Assembly: GCA_963741625.1 (NCBI GenBank)
Contig: CAVUIT010000021.1
Location: forward strand, 1-64,000
DNA length: 64,000 nt
Source of the DNA: CAWBBA01 sp963741625
GTDB taxonomy: Bacteria; Desulfobacterota; Desulfomonilia; Desulfomonilales; Desulfomonilaceae
Direction: 5' to 3'
The notes below the pieces were generated by a model, which worked only from the letters and a program-made list of their open reading frames with translations, was not told the DNA's origin and ran no database searches. This document shows positions 26,942-35,370 of the stretch, piece by piece. Within the stretch, counting starts at the first letter, position 1. Every line of letters starts with the position of its first letter. The position numbers and the translations under genes are program-made.

Positions 26942-28092
26942 ATGAATTCCGATAACGAATTGGCGCAGGTTACCGAAGTCAGACCTGCGAGGGCTTGAAA
27001 TAGAAGCCGCTGACAAAGAACAAGCCGTGACCGTTCCGTTTCTTAACGATACACTTCGGTCGAAGATCATTTACCTCTTTTCCGGCACCGTTCTGCTGGC
27101 AGGCATGGTGGCTGGTCTATGACAATTTATTGCCATTTTCTCGCCTGGTCACCTATCACGCGCTTCCTCTCCGGGAGGGCACGCATCTCGGGGCCACAGT
27201 GGAGTTCTTTATTTTTGAAGTTCCCAAAGTGCTCCTGCTCCTTACCCTCATAGTGTTCTTCGTGGGTGTGATCCGGTCTTTTTTCACTCCAGAGCGGACG
27301 CGGAAAATCCTGGCCGGCAGCCGCGAGTCCGCGGGGCATGTTTTGGCTGCATTGCTCGGAGTTGTGACGCCGTTCTGTTCGTGTTCCGCCGTACCTTTAT
27401 TCATGGGATTCCTTACTGCGGGGGTGCCTCTCGGTGTCACATTTTCGTTTCTCGTTTCCGCCCCAATGGTCAATGAAGTGGCCCTTGTTCTCCTGTTCGG
27501 CCTGTTTGGATGGAAAGTGGCGGCGCTGTACATGGGCACAGGGCTTGTAATCGCCCTGATTACGGGGTTTGTCATAAGTCGCCTGCACATGGAAAAACAT
27601 CTGGAAGATTGGGTGCTTGAACTGACAGCCGACAAGCCAGCGACTGCACAACTTGAATTCGAAGAAGAAAGTGTGAGCTGGGAAGATCGGATTCGGTTCG
27701 GCATCGATGCTGTGAAGGACATAGTGCTGAAAGTCTGGCCGTATGTGGCTATCGGCATTGCAGTGGGGGCGGGGATCCACGGGTACGTGCCTGAAAACTT
27801 TCTGGCCGGAATCATGGGCAAGGAAGCCTGGTGGGCCGTTCCAGTAGCGGTGCTCATCGGAGTTCCCATGTATAGCAATGCTGCGGGCATCATCCCGGTG
27901 GTTCAGGCGCTGCTCTCAAAAGGAGCCGCTTTCGGGACGGTTCTCGCCTTCATGATGGCAGTCATCGCGATTTCTACACCGGAGGCGATAATTCTTCGCA
28001 AGGTTCTGAAACCACGCTTGATTGCGGTTTTTATCGGAGTCGTCACGGTGGGGATCATCGTGGTCGGATACTTGTTCAACATCGTTCTGTGA
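26942..28092 (+). CDS. DUF318/ArsP-type permease, two N-terminal frameshifts
   Basis: From ATG 26942 (MNSDNELAQVTEVRPA) the frame breaks at ~26990 (rejoining GLEIEAADKEQAVTVPFLND) and at ~27105 (rejoining WLVYDNLLPFSRLVTYHALP). The remaining 320 residues are intact with the family hallmarks: GVVTPFCSCSAVPLFMGFLT with the CSCSxxP motif, SAPMVNEVALVLLFGLFGWK, IGVPMYSNAAGIIPVVQALL and STPEAIILRKVLKPRL. Members such as ArsP export organic arsenicals; others are of unknown substrate. With arsM across the divergent promoter region, export of methylated arsenic is a reasonable inference. Confidence 0.8.
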
Positions 28093-28116
28093 TCGCAAGA
28101 AAACTAGGAGGATTTG

Positions 28117-28350
28117 ATGAAAGTGGAAATCCTTGGCGTAGGATGCGCCAAATGTAACAAGCTATATGACCTCGTCACGGAGCTTGTGAAGGAAAAGGGA
28201 ATCGACGCGGATGTGGCTAAAGTAGAGGACTTAAAGATCTTCGCTCAATACGGGGTGTTCATGACGCCGGCCCTTGTCGTTGACGGTCAGGTGAAGGTGG
28301 CCGGCAAGGTACCCAAGGAGTCGGAAATACTCAAATGGCTATCTTCTTGA
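28117..28350 (+). CDS. Small redox-active disulfide protein (TM0996/MTH895 type)
   Basis: Start ATG 28117 (SD AGGAGG), 24 bp after the permease. The 77-residue thioredoxin-fold protein has the family CxxC, GVGCAKCNKLYDLV, and the cis-Pro region FMTPALVVDGQVKVAGKVPK. These proteins commonly follow DUF318 permeases, as here, and may handle thiol-bound cargo or keep the permease cysteines reduced. Cytoplasmic. Confidence 0.9.
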   Translation: MKVEILGVGCAKCNKLYDLVTELVKEKGIDADVAKVEDLKIFAQYGVFMTPALVVDGQVKVAGKVPKESEILKWLSS

Positions 28351-28515
28351 GTAATGCAGTCCAAATTCGGTGTTGACTGCGCGGGGGTGCGGTGATAGGA
28401 CCGCTCTCAAGGCACAGGATGTATCGGGTTGTCGAACAGAGAGGCATTCAGAGGCGTCAGCAGCTTGGTTTACCACAAGAAGACAACACGCCGACTCTGT
28501 TAGGTCAGTTGGAAA

Positions 28516-28905
28516 ATGAAGAAAATCACTGCATATAAGAGATGGGCGGGCCTCGTCATGGTTGTCATGATGAGTGTCCACATCTTCAGTGGTTTGGGTC
28601 TCTTGTGCCCCACTGAGACGCTTGGCATGTTCCGTGCTCTCGGAATTGCCCGCGTTGCCCTTGGGATCACTTTATCTGACCATAACCGTGGGGAAGTCTC
28701 CGGCAACGGTTGGGATACGGCCTGGAGTCAAGGCGGGACTTCCAAGTGTTGCTGCAAGAAGCATAAAAAGTGTCCGGCCATTCCCCGCGGCAATTACCTC
28801 AAACCCGGCTCATCGATTCCACGAGGTTCAGTTCCAGGCCAAATCATTGAGCTGCGATTCGCTCGTTCCTCCAGTGACGGATCACCGGTTCGCTGCGAGA
28901 GGTGA
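28516..28905 (+). CDS. Small hypothetical membrane protein, uncertain 3' end
   Basis: MKKITAYKRWAGLVMVVMMS then VHIFSGLGLLCPTETLGMFR gives one membrane helix followed by a Cys/Pro turn. After ~28665 the reading becomes unconvincing (Cys/Lys-rich CCCKKHKKC), and the neighbouring frame (LYLTITVGKSPATV..) is about equally open, so a frameshift is likely. I do not recognise the protein. It is in line with the permease/redox pair and may be part of that transcript. Confidence 0.35.
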   Translation: MKKITAYKRWAGLVMVVMMSVHIFSGLGLLCPTETLGMFRALGIARVALGITLSDHNRGEVSGNGWDTAWSQGGTSKCCCKKHKKCPAIPRGNYLKPGSSIPRGSVPGQIIELRFARSSSDGSPVRCER

Positions 28906-29212
28906 CAGGCCACTCATGGAACTGGCGTGGTGCGCGCCGTTCTTTTGCTCTAATCCCCTTGCACTTACCTCCGTTCTTTTGATCTGATTTGCTTTAAAAA
29001 AGCCGGCTGAGTTCTTCCACTCCGGACGAAAAGCACGTGACGCGGGTCACGGTACTGCATGCACCAAGTGTTTCCCAAATCCCGGAACGGAGGAATTGTT
29101 CCCATTGTCCAAGAGCAGTGGGCTCCATTGAAAGATGAAACGCGGTCGTGTGATGTGGCTGCGTGCGAAACCGATGAAAAAATACATGAAAATCAAGGGA
29201 AGTGTGATCATA
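28906..29212. other. ~300 bp leader region before the FmdE gene
   Basis: No separate gene seen. An in-frame extension upstream of the FmdE start (ATG 29135) is basic and lacks an SD, so I treat it as leader. No consensus promoter was found by eye. Confidence 0.35.
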
Positions 29213-29962
29213 ATGAAGAAGAAAACTCTAATGCCTATTAGAGGGTGGATGAGTTCGACTTTTATCGCATTCGCGATGCTGGTGGTCGGTGTGGTACTGC
29301 TATCGCCCGCAATGGCTGCTGAACAAGGAGACAAGCCGACCGCGGATGTTCGCGCGGGAAATCTTCAGGAAGTCTTTGAAGTTGGGCTCAAGTTTCACGG
29401 ACATAAATGCCCGGCCATGCCCATGGGATTAAGAGCGGGGATGGCTGCAATGAATGCCCTCGGAGTAGAACGGTCCAAGGACAAGGAGCTTTTCGTCATA
29501 TCCGAAACTGGAAAAGGCCATGCGGCTGGATGCTTTCTTGATGGGATTATGACGGCCACAGGCTGCACGTACGGAAAGTCGAACATTGAGAAACGCAACT
29601 GGAGCAAAATGGCTTTCACCCTAATTGACCAGCAGAGCGGAAAGGCGGTCCGGGTCTCACTCAAACCCGACTTTTTCGAGAATGCCCTGAAGTCGCCTTT
29701 TGTGCAACAGCGCAAAGAAGGTGTTCCGCCGCAGGACATCAAACCGGAAATCACAGACCCAATGGTGGCCCGCGTTCTATCATTGGATGAAAGCGCCTTC
29801 TTGGAGATCGGTAAAGTCCATACCGTAGAGGTAAAGAAGGGCAAATCAGCTTTCATGGCCAAGCGCTGCTCGATCTGCGGCGAGCTAACTTTTGCAAACA
29901 AACTCCGGTTCACGGAAGATGGCGCTCCGGTGTGCATACCGTGTTCTGGTTACAAGGAATAA
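29213..29962 (+). CDS. Exported FmdE-like protein with C-terminal zinc ribbon
   Basis: I chose ATG 29213: it begins MKKKTLMPIRG and a signal peptide (STFIAFAMLVVGVVLLSPAMA). The FmdE domain follows with its diagnostic FHGHKCPAMPMGLRAGMAAM and a conserved Cys in GTGKGHAAGCFLDG-like sequence (ETGKGHAAGCFLDGIMTATG). The end is a four-Cys ribbon, CSICGELTF..PVCIPC. FmdE proteins take their name from formylmethanofuran dehydrogenase subunit E but occur widely with unknown roles. Export is unusual and fits the periplasmic thioredoxin, CcdA and cytochrome genes that follow on the same strand. Confidence 0.8.
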   Translation: MKKKTLMPIRGWMSSTFIAFAMLVVGVVLLSPAMAAEQGDKPTADVRAGNLQEVFEVGLKFHGHKCPAMPMGLRAGMAAMNALGVERSKDKELFVISETGKGHAAGCFLDGIMTATGCTYGKSNIEKRNWSKMAFTLIDQQSGKAVRVSLKPDFFENALKSPFVQQRKEGVPPQDIKPEITDPMVARVLSLDESAFLEIGKVHTVEVKKGKSAFMAKRCSICGELTFANKLRFTEDGAPVCIPCSGYKE

Positions 29963-30007
29963 GGACATTGACCATCTTTCCAGCTTATTCGCTATAGGCG
30001 GACGGTC

Positions 30008-30037
30008 CATCGTGTGACCGAAAGAGGTCACGCGATG
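30008..30037 (+). other. Strong intergenic hairpin
   Basis: CATCGTGTGACC / GGTCACGCGATG, 12 bp stem (one G-T pair) with loop GAAAGA, no following T run. Between the FmdE and thioredoxin genes; it may be a processing or attenuation site. Confidence 0.6.
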
Positions 30038-30106
30038 AGGCTGAATGCTCATGGATAGACAGAAGCAAACGAAAAGAGTAAGAAAACGGAAGGAGGACCT
30101 TTCCAG

Positions 30107-30583
30107 ATGCGAAGAAGAGTGAAACTGTTCATTATTTGGACTCTAATGATGGGTGTTTCTGGGCTTCTCTCTCAAGGGTACGCGGCAGATCCGAAGATAA
30201 ATCTGCAAGCGTTGATGGCCAAGCGGGTGCCTGTTCTTCTCGAATTCGGCAGAGGCTGGTGTATTCCGTGCAAATACATGAAGCCGATCCTGGATGATAC
30301 GTCAAAAGCTTACGCTGGTAAGGCAATCGTAATGACCGTGGACATGGATGCCAATAAGGATTTGGTCAGAAATTTTAAGGTCAGAATGATGCCTACTCAG
30401 GTTTTCCTGATGCCTGACGGCAAGGAGTTTTTTAGAAACGAAGGGACCCTGGAGCGAGAGCAAATCGCTCAGGTCTTCGCCAAGATGGGCCTGGGACAGC
30501 CGAGTGTGCAAGGTGCTCCTGGACAGTTCCCTCAGGCGGCTGCCCCCCAGGCCCCTCCCGCGTATCCAAATGCCGGCAGGTAA
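30107..30583 (+). CDS. Periplasmic thioredoxin-like protein
   Basis: Signal peptide residues ~1-26 (KLFIIWTLMMGVSGLLSQGY). The thioredoxin fold has the active site RGWCIPCKYMKPIL and the cis-Pro strand VRMMPTQVFLMPDG. The ~35-residue tail is rich in Gln, Pro, Ala and Gly (QFPQAAAPQAPPAYP) and looks disordered. SD AAGGAGGACC is strong. The CcdA-type gene begins 219 bp downstream and probably keeps this thioredoxin reduced. Confidence 0.85.
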   Translation: MRRRVKLFIIWTLMMGVSGLLSQGYAADPKINLQALMAKRVPVLLEFGRGWCIPCKYMKPILDDTSKAYAGKAIVMTVDMDANKDLVRNFKVRMMPTQVFLMPDGKEFFRNEGTLEREQIAQVFAKMGLGQPSVQGAPGQFPQAAAPQAPPAYPNAGR

Positions 30584-30801
30584 ACGATGGAACCAGTGGA
30601 GACAAATGGAATGAGGCTTTACGAGCTGCATGTTGCATAAGCGTGAGGCCTCAAAAACACAACACGGAATCATTAGAGCCCGGACGGGCGGTTTCAAAGA
30701 TGGCCTTTCAACGCCGTGGTCGGGTAGGGCGGGCCATGCCCGCTGGTGCTTAAAGGGTCGCGCACTTGGCCGCGGTGAAAGACCTAATTAGGAGCAAAAG
30801 T

Positions 30802-31512
30802 ATGGAGTCACTATTTACAGTCGTTCAGCAATGGGTTTCTTCGGGCAGCATTTGGCTGGCCGCGGGCGGGTCATTTGTGGGCGGCGCATTAACTGCCATG
30901 AATCCGTGCGTTATCGTCATGGTCCCGCTGTTGATAGGCTTCATAGGCGGCATGGACGAAGAAATGACTGCGTGGAAGTCGTTTCTTTTCACGCTGGTTT
31001 TCATTCTGGGGTTCAGCGTGGAACTGGCGATTCTATTTACCGTGGGACTTGCTGCTGCGCCTTTCCTGCAATCCGAATACATGGTGTACGTGGTTGCTGC
31101 AATCTGCATACTGCTGGGCCTCCACTTCATGGACATTTTTCACATACAGCTGCCTATTTCGCAGGACAAGTTACCCAAGTACACGGGATTCCTTGGGGCT
31201 GCTTTGTTTGGTTTCATGTTCGGTCTAGTTTCCCTTCCCTGCACAGGACCTGCTCTCCTGCTCATCGTTAGCGTGATACCTTTGAAAGGTGCAGTTTTCG
31301 GCGGAGTCATGATGCTTTTCTACGGCATCGGTCATTGCCTGCTCATCCTTGCAGTCGGAACGTCTGCGGGTGCTGCCAAACATCTTATCGGGTCAACACG
31401 GATGCATTCTGTAAACCTCTACATGAAAAAGGCAGCCGGTGCACTTCTTACGGGAGTGGGACTCTATATTGGTGTGGGGACCATGTTTCCGAGCCTGGGA
31501 ATGGGGCTTTAA
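30802..31512 (+). CDS. CcdA-family disulfide reductant transporter
   Basis: Start ATG 30802 (TAGGAGC 8 nt upstream). Six membrane helices; the two redox Cys sit at helix starts in GALTAMNPCVIVMVPLLIGF and FGLVSLPCTGPALLLIVSVI, with the family Pro next to each. It moves electrons from cytoplasmic thioredoxin to periplasmic thioredoxins such as the one encoded just upstream, and supports cytochrome c assembly; the next gene encodes a five-haem cytochrome. Confidence 0.85.
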   Translation: MESLFTVVQQWVSSGSIWLAAGGSFVGGALTAMNPCVIVMVPLLIGFIGGMDEEMTAWKSFLFTLVFILGFSVELAILFTVGLAAAPFLQSEYMVYVVAAICILLGLHFMDIFHIQLPISQDKLPKYTGFLGAALFGFMFGLVSLPCTGPALLLIVSVIPLKGAVFGGVMMLFYGIGHCLLILAVGTSAGAAKHLIGSTRMHSVNLYMKKAAGALLTGVGLYIGVGTMFPSLGMGL

Positions 31513-31651
31513 CCGCGAGGAACTCAACCGTTAATTTTCATTGCAGAAAACGATCAAGTAACGGCTGCCAGAGGCAAACCGATCCCGGACTGTGGTTTAA
31601 GAAGGCAATGAGGAAAACTCTATCACGTCGCTTTGCCTCCGAGATGTCAAT

Positions 31652-32836
31652 ATGAAATGGGCGTTTACGCTTTCAATAATTGCTGCCCTACTTCTCAACG
31701 GCGCCATTGTTCGCAGTGACTCCGCCCAGCAAGTCTCCACGCTGAATGAATTGATAGCTCTGTTCGACTCGTCCGCTTGCAAGCAATGTCACGAGAAAAT
31801 CTATGAGCAATGGGAAAGGTCTCATCATGCGAGACCTCTGATGGGTTTGGACGACTGGATATTCATGGCACCTTACCTCAAGAAAGGTCCGCTGGCCGTT
31901 AAACCGGGAGGAAAAGCGACCACAGCCAACTTTCCGTGTTTTAAGTGCCACCTTCCTCAGATCAAGTACGGGACCGACGACGTTGCCGCGGAGATTGCCG
32001 GGGCTATCTTGAACGATGACAAGTCCACAGTAAGAAAGCTGAATATTAGTTGTCTGGTGTGCCACAACGACAAAGCAGTGGTTCACGGGCGGCCTGAGAA
32101 AGGGGTCGTGTATGGTAATAATGACGTACCAGACCATGAGGGGCATCCTGTCAAGAAGAGCCCCCTTCTTAAGAACTCGTTGATGTGCGGGCAATGCCAC
32201 GGGCTGGGGCCGGTTTTGGACTCGGAAACGCCGGTGCAATGCGCTACCCTTTACGGCAGCTATCTCCACGCCTATATTCCATCAGGCGGCACACAAACAT
32301 GCCAGCAATGTCACATGAAGAATGCCGACCACTACATGCCCCCTGATTTCAACGACAGAGACCAGTTGTCCGCTAGGTTGCGGGAATCATTACCTATGGA
32401 GGTTCAGACTCTGGCTTATACGTTTCATCCGGACGAGAAGGCGTTCTTCCCGATGGTGGTGGTTAAGACCAAGATCACAAGCAAGGCCGGGCATCGCATC
32501 CCTGACGGCTGACCGTCGAAAACCCAGGTGGTCCTGGATGTGACCGCCAGCAGTCCGGACGGGAAGAATATATTCCAGACAGCTAGAAGCTACGCTGCTC
32601 AGGCAACGGATTCTCGTTCCTCAGAAATGGTTCTGGGGCCCGAGAAAAAGTTGGGCTTCATACGGGATACCAGCATTCAACCGTTCGCGCCTAAAGAAGA
32701 GACCATCGAGGTGCCCTTGCCGTCAGACTTGAGGGATGCCGTGATCGAAGTAAGTCTCAGTTACCGACCCCGACCGGGCAATGTTTATCCCATTCATAAA
32801 GTGGTGCGGAACGTTAGTCTCGATCAGACACGATAG
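31652..32836 (+). CDS. Pentahaem cytochrome c, probable selenoprotein (ExtKL-like), read through TGA 32510
   Basis: Signal peptide (MKWAFTLSIIAALLLNGAIV), then five haem motifs: CKQCH, CFKCH, CLVCH, CGQCH and CQQCH. The frame meets TGA at 32510-32512 inside the beta-sandwich motif AGHRIPDG-(TGA)-PSKTQVVLDV and then continues in the same frame for 108 codons, keeping the expected domain (SSPDGKNIFQTARSYAAQ..). A hairpin at 32524-32537 fits a bacterial SECIS, so selenocysteine is likely. From memory, Geobacter ExtKL is a multihaem (seleno)protein first annotated as two genes; this may be a relative. The alternative is a point error in a TGC or TGG codon. Periplasmic or outer surface; electron transfer. 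Confidence 0.75.
32513..32537 (+). promoter_or_regulatory. Candidate bacterial SECIS element
   Basis: After the TGA, 16 nt run to a four-base loop TGGT closed by a perfect 5 bp stem CCAGG / CCTGG (32524-32528 and 32533-32537). A short stem with G among the first two loop bases, 16-37 nt from the TGA, is the published bacterial SECIS pattern; the loop GGT also recalls fdhF. The hairpin lies wholly within coding sequence. Confidence 0.6.
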
Positions 32837-32871
32837 ATGGTTGTCAGGTTATCAGACAAGGAGGTCGTACA

Positions 32872-33396
32872 ATGCTTTTGCATGAATACACCAAGGAGAT
32901 GTTTCGGCCGAAATGCAACCCCAATTTTCAGTCGGTGCACTGTGTGGCTCATCTGGAGGATGATATCTCCGAAGTCCTACCCTATCTGAATACAACATTA
33001 GGTGGAACCAACTATACAAAGTCTCCGCCGTCACTGACGCTGAGAGCCCACGGAAAGCTGATCGCGTTGCACGCTCGCGAGATATTTGTGAACGCCCTGG
33101 AAGACGAAGCGCAGGCTGAGAAGATCCTGCAATGGCTCAAGAAAGAGGTAAATGAAGCGTGGGAGAAGCGAGAGGAAATTGAGCCGTCCTTTGAATCGCC
33201 GGCTGTGCCTCAAATGATGGAGATTCTCAGACTCTTGCCCAAGACTAATTGCGGCGAATGTGGCGAGCCGACATGCACGGTGTTTGCTTTGAGAGCAGCC
33301 GAAGGAGTGAAAGGTCCTGACCATTGTCCCAAGCTGGATGCCGGGAACAAAGCAAGATTGGAAGCGTATCTGGGGCAATTCCATTTTGATTTGTAA
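32872..33396 (+). CDS. (Fe-S)-binding protein with C-terminal 4Fe-4S domain
   Basis: ATG 32872 after AAGGAGGTC. The first ~120 residues form an unnamed alpha/beta part (CVAHLEDDISEVLPYLNTTL, LIALHAREIFVNALEDEAQA). The C-terminus carries the four-Cys cluster pattern of the Fes/RnfB-type domain: TNCGECGEPTCTVFALRAAE then DHCPKL. It has no signal peptide. It starts 36 bp after the cytochrome gene and is likely co-transcribed. It may supply cytoplasmic electrons to the periplasmic thiol/haem system. Confidence 0.75.
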   Translation: MLLHEYTKEMFRPKCNPNFQSVHCVAHLEDDISEVLPYLNTTLGGTNYTKSPPSLTLRAHGKLIALHAREIFVNALEDEAQAEKILQWLKKEVNEAWEKREEIEPSFESPAVPQMMEILRLLPKTNCGECGEPTCTVFALRAAEGVKGPDHCPKLDAGNKARLEAYLGQFHFDL

Positions 33397-33534
33397 TCAG
33401 TTTGAAGAAAGTGGTGCAATCGGTGACCGGCAATTGAGCCTCTATTGGGGTCATTCGTGCCACCGAGCCTAATTATGCGGCAAACGGCTGCACCAGTTAC
33501 AAATCATCAGATTTGGGCCGTAGTATTTTGAGTC

Positions 33535-33588
33535 TTGACAAGTAAGCTCGTGATGGTAATCTATCTCCATACTTCGTTAGTTGGCGAA
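33535..33588 (+). promoter_or_regulatory. Promoter with ArsR-type operator
   Basis: TTGACA (33535-33540), 16 bp, TAATCT (33557-33562), then the hyphenated palindrome TTCG-TTAGTTGG-CGAA (33573-33588) at the expected start site. Such TTCG..CGAA dyads overlapping the start are typical of arsR operators. It should drive arsR-ACR3 below. Confidence 0.65.
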
Positions 33589-33603
33589 CTATAGGAGATG
33601 TAA

Positions 33604-33945
33604 TATGCGGCAATTCATGAACATCGATCAAAGCCTTGAGTGACGAGAATAGAGTCAGGGCCTTCATGGCCTTACGAGGCGGTGAGCTGTGCGTTTGCCA
33701 GATTATCGAATTCCTGGGCCTGGCCCCCTCCACGGTTTCGTAAGCACATGTCTATCCTGAAGAATGCTGAGCTCGTCGAGGCCAGGAAGATTGGACGCTG
33801 GGTGTATTATCGATTGGCTGAGGGAACATCACCGCCTGCAGTTCAGGACGCCATCCCATGGATCGTCAACTCGCTCTCAGGTGACCCCCTGATTAGCCAA
33901 GACGTAAAGTTTTTGAAAAACGTGTTGGAACGCTATGCCGGATGA
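33604..33945 (+). CDS. arsR: ArsR-family repressor, two frameshifts
   Basis: Begins MRQFMNI at ATG 33604; a one-base break at ~33620 leads into KALSDENRVRAFMALRGGEL + CVCQIIEFLGLAPSTV; an extra T at ~33741 (TTTCGTAAGCAC) leads into KHMSILKNAELVEARKIGRW. The CVC metal site, the recognition helix (STVSKHMS) and the wing (RWVYYRL) are then all present in ~115 residues. It is probably intact in the organism. Its operator lies at 33573 and it regulates the arsenite transporter downstream. Confidence 0.75.
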
Positions 33946-34052
33946 ACTGTGCAGGAAGCAAGGCAAGATGGAAGATAATACGGCAGTGTTTCAGGGCTGA
34001 CCGGCACACGTACTAAGCCAAGTGCAAGAGATTGAGACAATTTGAGGTTTGC

Positions 34053-35134
34053 ATGACAAACCAGGAGAAGGCGGGGAACAATATGGTTGCCGTAAAGAAG
34101 GACTATCGTTTCTTAACCGCTTTCTTACCCTATGGATATTCCTTGCGATGGTCGCAGGAGTAGGAGCTGGCCACTTATTTCCGCAGGTTGAGCAGTTCGT
34201 ACAATATTTCCAAGTGGGCACGACCAATGTGCCAATTGCTATCGGTCTTATCCTCATGATGTATCCGCCTCTGGCCAAAGTGAAATATGAGGATCTGGGG
34301 GACGTACTTCGTGACTGGAAAATTCTGGGTCTGTCTCTGGTTCAAAACTGGATTATTGGGCCTATCCTCATGTTTCTCCTAGCTATTCTGTTGTTACCCG
34401 ATCATCCGGAATACATGGTTGGGTTGATTATGATCGGGTTGGCGCGATGTATCGCGATGGTCATCGTATGGAACGAACTGGCTAAAGGAGACACGGAATA
34501 TGCTGCGGGGCTGGTTGCGTTCAACAGCGTTTTTCAGGTTCTTTTCTACAGCGTTTACGCTTGGTTCTTCATTACCGTGCTTCCACCGCTCTTCGGACTT
34601 AGCGGAAGTATTGTGCAAGTCAGTATGAGGCAGATTGCGGAGAGTGTGTTCATCTATCTCGGCATTCCGTTTATCGCCGGCATGATCACCCGCTTCGTCC
34701 TGTTGAAGCGGAAAGGAAAGACTTGGTACGAAGGGACCTTCATCCCCAAAATAAGCCCAATCACCCTTATATCCTTATTATTCACCATAGTGGTCATGTT
34801 CAGCCTTAAAGGCAACCTTATCGTTACAATCCCCATGGACGTCGTGCGAATCGCCATCCCACTATGCATTTACTTCGTGGTGATGTTCGTGGTTAGTTTC
34901 TGGATGGGTGGGAAGATTAGCGGGGACTACTGTAAGACCGCCACTTTGTCTTTCACCGCTGCGAGCAACAACTTTGAACTCGCAATTGCAGTGGCGGTGG
35001 CGGTTTTCGGCATTAATTCGGGCGCAGCATTTGCGGCGGTAATTGGACCGCTCGTCGAGGTTCCGGTAATGATTTTGCTGGTCGATGTTGCCTTGTATTT
35101 TCAGCGTCGTTTCTTCGCTTGTGAAGTGAACTGA
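34053..35134 (+). CDS. acr3: ACR3-type arsenite efflux transporter
   Basis: Ten-helix arsenite/H+ antiporter. Family landmarks: LSFLNRFLTLWIFLAMVAGV, the conserved Cys helix MIGLARCIAMVIVWNELAKG, TATLSFTAASNNFELAIAVA and GPLVEVPVMILLVDVALYFQ. ATG 34053 (MTNQEKAGNNMVAVKK) needs a one-base shift at ~34100 to reach the body; alternatively a TTG at 34049 is in frame but has no SD. Length ~360 residues is normal. Downstream of arsR and followed by an ACR3 fragment. Confidence 0.9.
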
Positions 35135-35176
35135 GCACTGACCTTCAATCCTTTGATAATAGCGGTAATTTGGCCA

Positions 35177-35271
35177 TCACCGGAGTGCCGGTCCTCATAA
35201 GCCTCGTGAATGTCGCCTTCAGGTTCCGGGACGAGGCATTCTCTTCTCCCGCTGAATTAACGAAAAGCTAA
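35177..35271 (+). pseudogene. Remnant of a second ACR3 gene (3' end)
   Basis: After the intact ACR3 stop, this stretch reads ITGVPVLISLVNVAFRFRDE followed by AFSSPAELTKS and a stop. VEVPVLISLVNVA-F/W-R-F is the canonical last helix of ACR3 proteins, and aligns with VEVPVMILLVDVALYFQR just upstream. It has no start and no upstream domain, so it is the tail of a deleted or recombined copy. Confidence 0.5.
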
Positions 35272-35370
35272 CGAAAATATCCGAAGATAGCCTTGCAGCG
35301 TGCGGCAGGCACAGGGCATAATATTTGCCAGATTCATTTTTCCGAGGCAGAAAAATGGGGAAGAGGCACA

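Noticed and set aside
27156..27893. 245-codon minus-strand open frame opposite the permease
   Set aside because: Pro/Thr/Arg-rich translation typical of antisense to a membrane protein; the plus-strand permease is unmistakable.
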